This document shows, piece after piece, positions 43,226-52,405 of a DNA stretch of 64,000 nt; within the stretch, counting starts at the first letter, position 1; each line of letters starts with the position of its first letter. The notes beneath the pieces were generated by a model. It was given only the letters and a program-made list of their open reading frames with translations, had not been told where the DNA came from and ran no database searches. The position numbers and the translations under genes were made by a program. Source of the stretch: Microvenator marinus (GTDB taxonomy: Bacteria; Myxococcota_A; Bradymonadia; Bradymonadales; Bradymonadaceae); assembly GCF_007993755.1 (NCBI RefSeq), contig NZ_CP042467.1, positions 4,798,001-4,862,000 on the forward strand, read 5' to 3'.

Positions 43226-44977
43226 ATGTTGCAGGATATTCGTTCAGCCTCCAGAAGTGGTTGGACTTACATTATGGTCGGTGTGTTGATCGTGGTCTTC
43301 GCGGTGTTCTTCGGAGCTCCACTCGATGGCTGCGGCTCGGCTACTCAGCGCGCGTTGGTGGCGAAAGTAGGGGGTGAAGACCTTCATACAGACGACGTCA
43401 ATATCATTTACAACCGTACCTTTGGCGGACAGCGCACGGTGGATGAATCGCAGATTCAAAGCCAGCAAGCGGTCGCACTGCGCGCGCTTCTGATGATCCA
43501 CGTGATGGCTGAGAAAGCCGAGGAGCTCGGGTTGCGCGTCAGCGATGATGAGCTTCAGGCCTATATCAAAGATCCGCTGAACAACTTCGAATTCCTCTAT
43601 GCTTACGGGCAAAGCGGCTCATTCGATGGCCCATTCTATAAGGCATACGTGCAAAATCAGCTTCGGACCCCACTTCCGAAGTACGAGGATTTCAAGCGTC
43701 GCGAATTGCTCGCCCGCAAGTACGTAAGCTTGCTCGAAGCTCAGATCCAAGCTTCAGAGTGGGAGATTCGGGAACTCCACAAAGTTCGAAACGAATCGGT
43801 GACCTTTGAGTACATCAAGCTCGACCCAGAGACTCTGATGGACGCTATCCAAGTCAGCGACGAAGAAGTCACCGCTTTCCTCGCAGAGAATAAGGAAGTC
43901 GTTGAGAAGTACTACACCGATAATAAGGCCGACTATGAGGATGCCGAAGAAGTTCGACTGCGACGTATCTTCATCCTCAAGCCCGGCGAGGCAGAAGGTG
44001 ACGATAAGCGTGAGGAAGCAGCGAAGAAGTTCGCGACCGCCAAGACACGCGTTGAGTCCGAGAATTTTGCTGATGTGGCAGGTGAGTTGACCGAAGACTT
44101 TGCTAAGGAAAAACAAGGGCTGATGGATTGGTCGACCCTTGAAAACTTGGACCAGAATATCGCCAAAGCTATTGCTGATGCGAAGGTCGGCGACGTCCGA
44201 GAAGTGGAGACCGATTTTGCCTATATGTTGGTGAAGGTCGAAGAGCGGAAGGAAGCCAAAGTAACCCCGCTTAGCGAGGTTGAGCGCGACATCGCAGGTA
44301 CGATTCTGAAAACTCAGAAGGTTGACGCCGAGATCAAGCGGATGGCGGATGCTCTCCTCGCCGCTGCTGGCAGCCAGACTGACCTTCAGGCAGCTCTTGA
44401 CTCGCTCAAGCCTGCCGCTGGTGAAGACGGTGTCCGTCCAGAAAGTCCATGGGACGCTCTCTCGGTGGCAGTGGCCCAAGACGTAACGCTTGAAGGCCAA
44501 GACCTCTCGGCTTTGCTCGGCCGTCCGATGCCGGGCCTTGGACGCCCTTGGGACATGATCCCAGGAATTGGAAAGAGCAAGGAACTCGCGCTCGATGTCT
44601 TCAAGCTTACCGAGGCGGAGCCTCTTGCTAAGAAGGTCTACCAAGTCACCGGTTCAAGTTTCATCGTGCGTTTGAAGTCGAAGCAGGAAGCGACCGACGA
44701 GAAGTTGGCTGAAACCCGCGATGAGCTTGCGCTCGAAATCCGCGGCACCAAGATCTCCCAGTTGTTGGGCTCATGGCCAGCTCTCTTCTCGCGTCCGATC
44801 TCAAACTTCGGCGAGCCTGTGACCAAGTACGGCCCGGTCCTTGAGCAAATGCTCAAAGACGCTATCGAGGACAAGACTGTTCGTCTCTTCGAGGCCAATT
44901 ACCCTGCGGCAACACGAATCACGACGCCGCCAGAGGAAGCCCCGGAAATCGCTGGGCTCGAGCAGCTCGTGCAATAA
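43226..44977 (+). CDS. PpiD/SurA-like membrane-anchored peptidyl-prolyl isomerase (foldase)
   Basis: 583-residue foldase tied to the inner membrane by one helix (WTYIMVGVLIVVFAVFFGAPL, residues 13-34), followed by a SurA/PpiD N-terminal region (ALVAKVGGEDLHTDDVNIIYNRTFGGQRTVDE..., ALRALLMIHVMAEKAEELGLRVSDDELQAYI) and a parvulin-like domain at about 250-360 (VRLRRIFILKPGEAEGD, RVESENFADVAGELTEDFAKEKQGLMDWSTLENLD, VGDVREVETDFAYMLVKVEERKEAKV). Such proteins help outer-membrane and periplasmic proteins fold. ATG with AGGAAG at proper distance. Divergent from mreB. Confidence 0.87.
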   Translation: MLQDIRSASRSGWTYIMVGVLIVVFAVFFGAPLDGCGSATQRALVAKVGGEDLHTDDVNIIYNRTFGGQRTVDESQIQSQQAVALRALLMIHVMAEKAEELGLRVSDDELQAYIKDPLNNFEFLYAYGQSGSFDGPFYKAYVQNQLRTPLPKYEDFKRRELLARKYVSLLEAQIQASEWEIRELHKVRNESVTFEYIKLDPETLMDAIQVSDEEVTAFLAENKEVVEKYYTDNKADYEDAEEVRLRRIFILKPGEAEGDDKREEAAKKFATAKTRVESENFADVAGELTEDFAKEKQGLMDWSTLENLDQNIAKAIADAKVGDVREVETDFAYMLVKVEERKEAKVTPLSEVERDIAGTILKTQKVDAEIKRMADALLAAAGSQTDLQAALDSLKPAAGEDGVRPESPWDALSVAVAQDVTLEGQDLSALLGRPMPGLGRPWDMIPGIGKSKELALDVFKLTEAEPLAKKVYQVTGSSFIVRLKSKQEATDEKLAETRDELALEIRGTKISQLLGSWPALFSRPISNFGEPVTKYGPVLEQMLKDAIEDKTVRLFEANYPAATRITTPPEEAPEIAGLEQLVQ

Positions 44978-44990
44978 GCTCAAAGCTTAT
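44974..44990. terminator. short hairpin between convergent stop codons
   Basis: ATAAGCT, loop CAA, AGCTTAT forms a 7-base-pair stem covering the ends of the foldase gene and the DUF547 gene. There is no T-run, so termination is only possible. Confidence 0.3.
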
Positions 44991-45792
44991 CGTTTAGCTT
45001 CCAATCATAAGGGATGAAAGACACCTTGGGGTCGCCATTGGCGGCCTCAACTACTTTCTTGACCTCTGGGGTGCTGTAGTTGGCCACATACGCCGCAACG
45101 GTCTTCTGGTGGCCTTTGAACGAGGTGTTCGTGAAGTCCGACCCATACCAGTCGAGGATTGACGTCAGCTCCAAGGTCGACCCGCTGAGCCGTGCGTAGG
45201 CTGGATTCTTCAGTGTGGACGAAGTGACTGACTCGAGCTGTGCTTCGAGTTTGGGTCCCGTAAACGCGAAGTCGGCCAGGGGAGGGCAGCCGATTGAGGC
45301 GCAGTTGACGGCGAAATGAATCCGCGGGTCTTTGTAGATGGGACGCAATAGACCGTGCTCGATATCGTCTAGGCTCAAGGTTTCACCGCCTACGACCCAG
45401 CGTTTTTGTTTCCACGGGTCGTCGATATCCTTGATGCTCTTGATGGCCGGGTACTTCTCCAAAATCAGCTTCACCGTGTAGGCGTTATAGGCGTTGATGA
45501 GGAGTGCCATTTGTTCGTCGCGGTTGAGCGATTTGAGATCGGCGTCCGCCAGGGCTTGCAGATACGATTCGAGCTCTGCCTTCCGGTCTAAGAAGACCTG
45601 GTAGCGAACCTTTGACTCCGCGGGTAGGGACGCGGCGGCGAGCAATTCATTCCACACGCTGTGGTCAAAGACCTTCTCAGGTGCAGCCTCTTTCCCCTTC
45701 TCGATGTGTTGGACGAGCGGGCTGTCGATGACTTTAGCTTCTGGGGCGCAGCCGAATCCGAGCAATGCCCAGAGCAAAAGAGCTTTTCTCAT
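44980..45792 (-). CDS. DUF547 domain lipoprotein
   Basis: 270-residue protein with a short lipoprotein signal (Cys15 in GFGCAPE) and a DUF547 domain: NRDEQMALLINAYNAYTVKLIL, DDIEHGLLRPIYKDPRIHFAVNCASIGCPPL, FAFTGPKLEAQLE, and a final ILDWYGSDF. DUF547 proteins occur in many Gram-negative bacteria and plants without a proven activity; the conserved NCASIGCPPL resembles a cysteine-based site. It overlaps the upstream carboxypeptidase gene by four bases and so shares its transcript. Confidence 0.85.
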   Translation of the reverse strand: MRKALLLWALLGFGCAPEAKVIDSPLVQHIEKGKEAAPEKVFDHSVWNELLAAASLPAESKVRYQVFLDRKAELESYLQALADADLKSLNRDEQMALLINAYNAYTVKLILEKYPAIKSIKDIDDPWKQKRWVVGGETLSLDDIEHGLLRPIYKDPRIHFAVNCASIGCPPLADFAFTGPKLEAQLESVTSSTLKNPAYARLSGSTLELTSILDWYGSDFTNTSFKGHQKTVAAYVANYSTPEVKKVVEAANGDPKVSFIPYDWKLNDKL

Positions 45793-46847
45793 TTGGAAAA
45801 TCCTTGGTTGACGTGAAACATGAAAGGTCTCCAGTTTTCACGAATAAAGTTGAAAAAACGCCTATCTTCGGGATGTTTGCTGCCCCAACGAGATTCAAAA
45901 CTGTCCCATTGTGCATTCAGCGCGGCCGCAAAATGGGCCTCGTTCGCCCTCACATGTTCTTGTAGCGCTGCCGCGATGGGCACGTAGGACCAATGCCAGC
46001 GCTCTTCCATATAGCCGTGGTCTTGATGCCCGCCGATATAGGCCTGTGAGTATCCCCAATGCACTCCATGCTTTGCGAGCCATTGGTATTCGTCGTTCAT
46101 ACGGGCCCCGTCCACAAAATTGCGTGGATTTAGGCTGAAGAGGTCGAAGTCGGTTCCCCAATGGTGCCTCGAGATGCCGGGGGCTGCGGATGCCCCGAGA
46201 ATCTCGACCTCGCGCTCTTCGGTACTGAGGGTTTCGAACCAGCAGGTTCGATGACTGCTCATGGCCGGATTCCAGGTTCTTCCTTCGGGGAGCTCGCATT
46301 TCTTTGCGGCGTGGGCTGACACGCGATTGAAGGGATTGCCACGAAACACGAACTTGCGGTGCCAGATGTAGGACTGTTCGCGCGCATCGCGATAATCCGA
46401 GCGAGTAATCCAGTCGATGAGATTCCTTCTAAATCGGGTATCGGTTTGAAATCGGTCGAAGATACGAGGCATGGCGCTCGCGTCGTGATTCTCGTCACCC
46501 CAATGAACGACCATTTCATTGCTCGGGTCCGCCGCAGCCACAATCAGGGAGACGAGCATGCAGTCTTTCTGATTCGTAGATTCTTCGACGACGGATTGTG
46601 GCGGTTTTGCAGCCCCGATGATCCAGGCCGTCAAGTGTTCAGGGTTTTGGGTCCACCAATCTTGAATCAGCGCTCGCCATTTCTGCGTGCGGGCCTCAAT
46701 GGACGCGGCGTCTACGAAGAGCAGGCACGTTGCGGGTTTCAGCCCGCGCTTTTGCACCAGAGCATCGAAGTCCTGATCGGGAGATTCTGCCCAGGAGGTT
46801 GCTGAGAGAAAAAAACTCAGCAAAAGTGCCGATAAGATAGCTTTCAT
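45789..46847 (-). CDS. M15B family D-alanyl-D-alanine carboxypeptidase-like protein
   Basis: Periplasmic zinc peptidase of the VanY/DdlC (M15B) type, 352 aa with a Sec signal (MKAILSALLLSFFLSATSWAE). Zinc site is visible as SRHHWGTDFDLF (His and Asp ligands) and EERWHWSYVP (Glu catalytic, His ligand), both characteristic of this family, which cleaves the terminal D-Ala-D-Ala of peptidoglycan stems. An N-terminal domain of about 160 residues is not recognised. ATGA overlap with the DUF547 gene. Confidence 0.85.
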   Translation of the reverse strand: MKAILSALLLSFFLSATSWAESPDQDFDALVQKRGLKPATCLLFVDAASIEARTQKWRALIQDWWTQNPEHLTAWIIGAAKPPQSVVEESTNQKDCMLVSLIVAAADPSNEMVVHWGDENHDASAMPRIFDRFQTDTRFRRNLIDWITRSDYRDAREQSYIWHRKFVFRGNPFNRVSAHAAKKCELPEGRTWNPAMSSHRTCWFETLSTEEREVEILGASAAPGISRHHWGTDFDLFSLNPRNFVDGARMNDEYQWLAKHGVHWGYSQAYIGGHQDHGYMEERWHWSYVPIAAALQEHVRANEAHFAAALNAQWDSFESRWGSKHPEDRRFFNFIRENWRPFMFHVNQGFSK

Positions 46848-46915
46848 CCGGTGATCTGTTGTGTTAAAACGTTAGATAGAGAAGTCGCCATTCATGAACA
46901 GAGCGGAGCCAGCGG

Positions 46916-47629
46916 ATGCAGATCGGCTTTAATAATGATCTAGAACATCGGGGAAAGACGTTCCACATCCAAACTGAGGACCGTGGTTTACCAGCGGCCC
47001 AGATAGAGACGCAAATCTTTTGTGGTGGTGCCATTCTGGACACGACGATTGTGTCCTACCAGAAGATTGTGGATTCGGAGAAGGATGAGGAGGCGCGGAC
47101 CACGAAGATTCGCACCATGATGCAGGCCGCTCACCGAAATCTCTACAAAAAGCTTAAGTCCGGAGAATACGACTCCATGGTCGGCCTCGAACCGCTCAAC
47201 ACGGGCGAGGTCGTGGTGGACGAAGAAGAATTCAGTCCTGGACAGGACAGGGTGCCGTCGTCAGCGCTTGAGATGGAGCAGAATCCAGAGGCCTTTGATA
47301 TCGACCCAGGGATGGGCGAGTCGGTGGATTTGGCGAGTCTTCAAGCGGCGCTCAATGCCGATGCAGCAGCAGCAGAGGCGGCTGATGCGGCCAAGAGTTC
47401 AAAGGGTACTCTGGCGGATGACTCGGACGCCGACCAGCCGACGATGATGATTACTCCAGAAGAACTCGACGGACCGAAAATCGCTCCGCCAAAGATGAGC
47501 CCTCCAAGGATGGCTCTTCCTACGGGTATGCTGGAGATTCCGCGCACCGGTACGCGTGCGTACGAGGGGTGTTTTGCCCCTAAAGAAGACCTATCCCTGA
47601 CAGCCATGGTTGAGGCGTTTCTGGGATAA
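46916..47629 (+). CDS. conserved hypothetical protein (deltaproteobacterial type)
   Basis: 237-residue protein starting with a compact beta-rich domain (IGFNNDLEHRGKTFHIQTEDRG, TQIFCGGAILDTTIVSYQKI, TKIRTMMQAAHRNLYKKLKSGEYD) of a type seen in myxobacterial proteins of unknown role. The rest is acidic and low in complexity (NADAAAAEAADAAKSSKG), then Pro-rich (GPKIAPPKMSPPRMALP). Cytosolic. It lies 37 bases before ftsE on the same strand and may be read with it. Confidence 0.72.
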   Translation: MQIGFNNDLEHRGKTFHIQTEDRGLPAAQIETQIFCGGAILDTTIVSYQKIVDSEKDEEARTTKIRTMMQAAHRNLYKKLKSGEYDSMVGLEPLNTGEVVVDEEEFSPGQDRVPSSALEMEQNPEAFDIDPGMGESVDLASLQAALNADAAAAEAADAAKSSKGTLADDSDADQPTMMITPEELDGPKIAPPKMSPPRMALPTGMLEIPRTGTRAYEGCFAPKEDLSLTAMVEAFLG

Positions 47630-47666
47630 AAACTTGTGTTCAAGGATGAACGCAGAGTGAGGTATT

Positions 47667-48380
47667 ATGCGCAAGGATGCGCCCATTATTTCGTGTTTTC
47701 ACGTCAACGTCGAAGATCCGCGCAGGGGAATGCGGGTTCTGAACGATATCAGTCTAGAAGTGGCCCGAGGGGCGTGGGTTGAAATCGTGGGACCCTCTGC
47801 ATCGGGAAAGAGTTTGCTTTTCTCGATTCTGAGTCTTCGCGGGCGTGCGGCGCGCCCGAGCAAATTGGTCATTGGTGGCAGGAATCTGGACAAGGCAGAC
47901 GCGGCCGATATTGCCGAGCTGCGTCGTCATATTGGCAGCTGCGCAGAGACTCCACAGCTCCTTCGGGACCGCACGGTGATTGAGAATTTGGTCGTTCCTT
48001 TTGTGGTGCGTCACGAGCCTCGGATGGCGTTGAGCCATGCCGAAGGCCTGCTCGAACGGCTCGACCTCGAGTACCTGCGCGACATTCGTGTGGAAGAGTG
48101 TTCACGGCAAGAAAGACTATGCCTCGGCGTGATGCTCGCCATGATCGGTGAACCCGAGCTTATCCTACTCGATAGCCTGCTGGAGCAACTTGAACCGAGA
48201 TTCGCCAAACCGCTCATGAACGAGTTGCGGGCGTGTCACCTGAGTGGCTCCTCGGTGGTCCTATTCGGGCGTGAATTCAGCGAGAATGCGCGGCGCGGTG
48301 AGCGTTATCGCCTCGATGAAGGGGCGCTGATTCAAATCGAGCAACCCGTGATCGTAGAGCTCGCCGGAGGTGCCCAATGA
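47667..48380 (+). CDS. ftsE: FtsE-like ABC ATPase with degenerate catalytic motifs
   Basis: FtsE partner of FtsX (237 aa). The Walker A is intact (GPSASGKS, 42-49). The Q-loop Gln is Glu94 (SCAETPQLL against VVFQDFRLL), the LSGGEQ signature is CSRQER (145-150), and the Walker B ends LILLDS, so the catalytic Glu after Asp169 is Ser170; the H-loop region reads VVLFGREF without a clear His. The result is a protein that may bind ATP but probably hydrolyses it poorly. ATG with GAGG upstream. It overlaps ftsX by four bases. Identification as FtsE rests on context; the sequence alone would be an ABC ATPase remnant. Confidence 0.82.
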   Translation: MRKDAPIISCFHVNVEDPRRGMRVLNDISLEVARGAWVEIVGPSASGKSLLFSILSLRGRAARPSKLVIGGRNLDKADAADIAELRRHIGSCAETPQLLRDRTVIENLVVPFVVRHEPRMALSHAEGLLERLDLEYLRDIRVEECSRQERLCLGVMLAMIGEPELILLDSLLEQLEPRFAKPLMNELRACHLSGSSVVLFGREFSENARRGERYRLDEGALIQIEQPVIVELAGGAQ

Positions 48381-49279
48381 TCGAGTCACCTCTTGAGATT
48401 TTTCGGCGAAATAGAGCACAGACTTTCTCGATGATCGTGGCGCTCGCGGCGGCGCTCATCTTCCCGTGTTTGGCCTTTATGGTCGTGTTTGGTGGGCAAG
48501 ATGTGGCCAGCCGTTGGATTGAGTCGTACCAACCCGTGGTCTACTTGGTCCCCGATGCGAGCGAAGCGCAGGTCAAAGAGCTTCGCGCCGAACTCGAGTC
48601 TTGGCCCTCGGTAAGTGAGGTTGAGCTTAGAAGCCCCGCACAGGCCAAACGTTCGCTGGAGTCGCGCTTGGGGCGCGAGTCTATTGAGTCCTTGGGAATT
48701 TCCGACTCAATGCTGCCTACGTCGATGATCCTCGTGCCAACTCAGGGGCTTAGCGGTCATATCGACCTGGTCTCAAAAACGGCCGGTCTTGAGGCCCGTA
48801 TGGAGGTAGACCGAGTTCAGGTTCCCGGTGTGGCCGGAGTTCGCGTTCTCTCGATGATATCTGGCGGGCTCATCTTCTCTAGTCTATTGGCGCTCCTCTC
48901 TCTTTTGGCCTTTTGCCTGCTGCTCTCGGGTTACCTGAGGCGACTGATGGAGAGCGAGCGGGAGATGGCCGACATGATGAGTGTTTTTGGAGCATCGTCA
49001 GCCTCGTTGCGCCGACCAACGCTAGTGCGCGGCGTTGGTGTTGGCGGCTGGGCGGGCGGTGTGGCCGCGACCGTGTTGGTGGTTGTCCTGGTGGTCGCTC
49101 AGAGTATCGCCCAAACGCTCTTGGGGATCTCTACCACCATGGTCTACGTCTGGCCTTTTGTGTTGGCACCGGTGGTCTTTGGTGCAGGACTCGGGTTTTT
49201 GATAGGATTGGCGCATTCACGGCCCTCAATGCGGCCGAGCGGGCTCGCGCCTAGGCTCTTGGAGGCCTATCATGTTTAA
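48377..49279 (+). CDS. ftsX: cell-division protein FtsX-like permease
   Basis: 300-residue membrane protein with four helices (about 20-42, 160-190, 222-247, 256-282) and a large periplasmic loop between the first two (VYLVPDASEAQVKELRAELESWPSVSEVELRSPAQAKRSLESRLG), which is where FtsX binds EnvC. FtsX relays ATPase-driven changes in FtsE to periplasmic amidase activators. Start ATG overlaps ftsE as ATGA; it overlaps the envC-like gene by 8 bases. Confidence 0.9.
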   Translation: MIESPLEIFRRNRAQTFSMIVALAAALIFPCLAFMVVFGGQDVASRWIESYQPVVYLVPDASEAQVKELRAELESWPSVSEVELRSPAQAKRSLESRLGRESIESLGISDSMLPTSMILVPTQGLSGHIDLVSKTAGLEARMEVDRVQVPGVAGVRVLSMISGGLIFSSLLALLSLLAFCLLLSGYLRRLMESEREMADMMSVFGASSASLRRPTLVRGVGVGGWAGGVAATVLVVVLVVAQSIAQTLLGISTTMVYVWPFVLAPVVFGAGLGFLIGLAHSRPSMRPSGLAPRLLEAYHV

Positions 49280-50291
49280 AGTCCACGCCCTGGTTTTGGT
49301 CTTGTTGGTGGGAGCCGTCGGAACATCGTTTGCGTTCACAAAGCCGCAGACCATTTTTGCCAAGCTCGATAGGCTCGAAGTGGAGGCACACGAGGCCGAG
49401 CTCAGCGCCAGCGAGCATGAGAAGACTGTAGAGGAGCTGGACAAATCCATTGCGCAGGCTGCGCTTCAACGTGATTTGGCGGAGCGGGCGGCAGTTTCCA
49501 TCAGACGCCGCGTGGTCGCGACTCTGGGCGCATGGGAAGCCGCCTCTAATCGGCGCGGGTTGACCTGGGAGGACCAGGACACCAAAAACCTTTTGGAGCT
49601 CGCTTCGACGCGAGCCATTGAGCCGAAATTGGCGGATCTCGAAGTCCTTCAGAAAGTCGACAACGAGCAGTCCCACGTGGAGTCGTTGATTCGCCTGCGC
49701 GCAAGTAGTGCGGTGGTTTTCGCTCAGCATAAGGCCGAGGGCGCCCAACGCCGGGCCGAGCGGGACGAAGTTTTGAAGACTGCCGCCAAGGACCCGAACC
49801 TAAAGGCCGATTTGATGCGTACAGACCAGACTCTGCACGACTCGATGCTCGAGATGTTGAAGTACGAGACGGATCGTGACTTCCACAAACTTAAAGGTAC
49901 GCTTTTGGTGCCCGTGACCACACCACCTTCGTTCAAGTTTGGAGTGCGGGCGACCTCCGCGGCAGACGTGACGATTCGTCATACCGGCTGGACGTTCCGT
50001 ACGCCTAAAGGAACTGAGGTTCGCTCCAGCGCCGACGGACTCGTGGTGTATGCGCACCATTTCGAGGGTTATGGGATGTTGGTGATCCTCGACCACGGCG
50101 GTGGCTATCATTCGCTTTATGCCCATCTGGACAAGATCAGCGTGAAGACGGGCGAGAAAGTTGGAAAGGGTGCAACTCTGGGATTGAGCGGCGAGACGGG
50201 TAGTCTCGAGGGTCCAAAATTCTATTTCGAGCTGCGCCAAGGTGGAAAAGCGATTGACCCACAGGCATGGTTCCTACAACCTGCGCGCTGA
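49272..50291 (+). CDS. EnvC-like murein hydrolase activator (degenerate M23/LytM domain)
   Basis: 339-residue periplasmic protein: signal peptide (LVLVLLVGAVGTSFAF), a coiled-coil region (KLDRLEVEAHEAELSASEHEKTVEELDK and on to about 200), and a C-terminal LytM domain. In the LytM domain the zinc residues are lost: HTGWTF instead of HxGxD, and GPKFYFELR instead of HLHFE; YGMLVILDHGGGYHSLYAHLD is kept. An inactive LytM domain is the hallmark of EnvC, which activates amidases under FtsEX control; position after ftsEX agrees. Confidence 0.88.
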   Translation: MFKVHALVLVLLVGAVGTSFAFTKPQTIFAKLDRLEVEAHEAELSASEHEKTVEELDKSIAQAALQRDLAERAAVSIRRRVVATLGAWEAASNRRGLTWEDQDTKNLLELASTRAIEPKLADLEVLQKVDNEQSHVESLIRLRASSAVVFAQHKAEGAQRRAERDEVLKTAAKDPNLKADLMRTDQTLHDSMLEMLKYETDRDFHKLKGTLLVPVTTPPSFKFGVRATSAADVTIRHTGWTFRTPKGTEVRSSADGLVVYAHHFEGYGMLVILDHGGGYHSLYAHLDKISVKTGEKVGKGATLGLSGETGSLEGPKFYFELRQGGKAIDPQAWFLQPAR

Positions 50292-50317
50292 TTTTGGACT
50301 TGTAGTTTGAGCCCGAG

Positions 50318-51046
50318 ATGTTGAAAGAAAAACACGTTGCGGTGGTCATTCCGGCCTACAATGAAGAGCGTCTCATCGCTCGGACCATCGGGCGAGTCCC
50401 GGATTATGTGGACTATATCGTGGTGGTGGATGATGGGTCGGCTGACCACACGCATATTGCTGCGACAGTGGCTCTAGGCGGGCGCCCGGGCGAGGTCATT
50501 CGACAGACCAACGCGGGCGTTGGCGCGGCGATTCGTCGTGGGTATCGCGCAGGAATCGTGGCTGGCGCCGATATCTTGGTCGTGATGGCCGGGGATGATC
50601 AGATGGACCCTGCCGACTTGCCGGCGTTGGTTGAACCCGTCATCGAGGGAAGGGCCGATTACGTCAAAGGCAATCGCCTCGCGCACCCGCTCGCCAATGA
50701 TATGCCCGGTGTCCGTCGTTTTGGGACTCATGTGTTGGCGCGCGCCACGGCCTTTGTAGCTGGAGTCCCCTTAGATGATTCGCAATGCGGCTATACCGCT
50801 ATTTCGGCGAGTGCGGCTCATAAGGTCGATTTGGACCGCGTTTACCCCAGATATGGCTACCCGAACGACCTGATTCTCAGGCTTTCGGATGCTGGCCTCA
50901 GAATCGCTGAAGTACCTGTACGCCCTGTCTACGCCGACGAAGTTTCTGGCCTCGCGATACACAAAGTCATCGCCCCGATCTCTAAGATCTTGATCCGTGG
51001 TGCCGCAAGAAAGGTCGTTGCCCGTACTCTGGGAAGCCGCGTTTAG
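50318..51046 (+). CDS. GT2 family glycosyltransferase
   Basis: Inverting glycosyltransferase (242 aa): VVIPAYNEERLI, VVVDDGSADHT (nucleotide-sugar metal motif), GVGAAIRRGYRAGIVAGADILVVMAGDDQMDPADL and DSQCGYTAISA. Resembles dolichol/polyprenyl-phosphate sugar transferases that make lipid-linked donors; no transmembrane region is present. Its stop overlaps the convergent small membrane protein by four bases. Confidence 0.88.
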   Translation: MLKEKHVAVVIPAYNEERLIARTIGRVPDYVDYIVVVDDGSADHTHIAATVALGGRPGEVIRQTNAGVGAAIRRGYRAGIVAGADILVVMAGDDQMDPADLPALVEPVIEGRADYVKGNRLAHPLANDMPGVRRFGTHVLARATAFVAGVPLDDSQCGYTAISASAAHKVDLDRVYPRYGYPNDLILRLSDAGLRIAEVPVRPVYADEVSGLAIHKVIAPISKILIRGAARKVVARTLGSRV

Positions 51047-51360
51047 GTCGTTCGTCTCTTCATGACTACGCCCGCAAGGATCACCGCGATGGCGATCACC
51101 AACGGAACGTGAATAAAGCCACTTTCAGCATAAGTTGACGTCAAACCAACCACCCAGGCTACGAAAAATGCGGTTGCAACTGCCCACAACATTGGGTCTC
51201 CTCGAGACGAAACTTGAAACGTCTCAGTGACGTCCCAGGTCCGGCGAATTGCCTGAATGTTTTCGTGGTAGTCGCGACTGAAGCTAGGAACGGAATTGGA
51301 GAAGACAAGCATCAATCCAGCGGTTCCAATCTTTACCCAAAGACTCCCACGAGAACTCAT
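51043..51360 (-). CDS. small membrane protein, hypothetical
   Basis: 105-residue protein with hydrophobic segments KIGTAGLMLVFSNSV, MLWAVATAFFVAWVVGLTSTY and FIHVPLVIAIAVILAGVVM, the last ending in a positive tail (KRRTT). No family. ATG at 51360 lies 77 bases inside the upstream GT4 gene; an ATG at 51312 is an alternative. Coding status is likely but not firm. Confidence 0.5.
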   Translation of the reverse strand: MSSRGSLWVKIGTAGLMLVFSNSVPSFSRDYHENIQAIRRTWDVTETFQVSSRGDPMLWAVATAFFVAWVVGLTSTYAESGFIHVPLVIAIAVILAGVVMKRRTT

Positions 51361-52396
51361 GGGTAGTGTTTTGCACGTTTTGGCGCAGCTCGTCCGAGTT
51401 TAGCAGATGGTCGATAGAGCTCGCCCACGCGTCCGCACGCAACGGCGGGGTTTGACGCCGGTCCAGAACGAGTTTTGCTGCAGACGGGATTTCGCCGATG
51501 ATCGGGACGGCTCCGGCCGCCGCGCACTCGAGAAGGCTCACAGGAAGGCCCTCAAATCGCTCGTGTTCCACTTTTGAAGGAAAGAGGCTCAACGCTGCCC
51601 GCGAGAGAATCTCGGCTTTCTCTTGGCCCTGTAAAATGCCGTGAAATGTCACGCGCGACGGGTCGGCAAGTCGCTCGAGTTTTTCGCGCAAGGGCCCGTC
51701 TCCCAAGATATGGAGCCGTTCGCACGTCTCAGAGAGGTGGACAGCCTCAATCGCGAGTTCGATATTCTTGATGGGCACGAGCCGTCCCATGAACACAGCC
51801 TCGGGCGCTTTGGGGGCGGACGAAACAGGGTTGAGGGGAAAACCCATCGGTAGAATTCGGATATGTCTGGCGTCTGAAAGGGTGTGGATTTTGGCTTTGA
51901 GCGCTTCCGAAGGAAGACTCGTTGGGCCATCGAGGATGAGGTCGGCGAGTGGACGCGCCATGGACTTCGGAAGCTTGCAGAGGAGATGGACCCCGGCACT
52001 ATGCCCGATGACTAGTGACGGTTTATCCAGAATCTTCGCGGCGTATCGCGCCACAAGACCTCCGGGAATCAACCAATGGCCGATGATCAAATCGGCAGCC
52101 TGGCCGCGCCTGAGAGCCTCTTTGAGCATGGCTCCGAGAGCCTGTGGGGCAAAGAGTGCGCGGGAAGGATGTGCTTCCAAGTTCTCGGGACCACCCGCTC
52201 CAAAAAAGAGTCCGCGAGGTTTCTTAGAGTAGCGAACCCACGCTGCATCTGTGCTCGTTTCATCACCTTCGGCCCACGCCAAAACGTCCACGCTGTGGCC
52301 CGCTGCACGCAGTACCTCGGCGTGTTCAGAAACAAACTGACCCGCGATATCGCCCGTGAATCGAGGAATGGAGCTGGTGATGACCAGAATTCGCAA
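51284..52396 (-). CDS. GT4 family glycosyltransferase
   Basis: Retaining glycosyltransferase of 370 aa, two Rossmann domains. N-terminal ILVITSSIPRFTGDIAGQFVSEHAEVLRAAGHSVDVL; C-terminal nucleotide-sugar side VFMGRLVPIKNIELAIEAVHL, LHILGDGPLREKLERLA, RVTFHGILQGQEKAEILSRAALSLFPSKVEHERFEGLPVSLLECAAAGAVPIIGEIPS. Probably adds a sugar to an envelope glycan. Lies 9 bases after the aspartic-protease-like gene and may be coupled to it. Confidence 0.9.
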   Translation of the reverse strand: MRILVITSSIPRFTGDIAGQFVSEHAEVLRAAGHSVDVLAWAEGDETSTDAAWVRYSKKPRGLFFGAGGPENLEAHPSRALFAPQALGAMLKEALRRGQAADLIIGHWLIPGGLVARYAAKILDKPSLVIGHSAGVHLLCKLPKSMARPLADLILDGPTSLPSEALKAKIHTLSDARHIRILPMGFPLNPVSSAPKAPEAVFMGRLVPIKNIELAIEAVHLSETCERLHILGDGPLREKLERLADPSRVTFHGILQGQEKAEILSRAALSLFPSKVEHERFEGLPVSLLECAAAGAVPIIGEIPSAAKLVLDRRQTPPLRADAWASSIDHLLNSDELRQNVQNTTHEFSWESLGKDWNRWIDACLLQFRS

Positions 52397-52405
52397 AGTA
52401 GAGGT

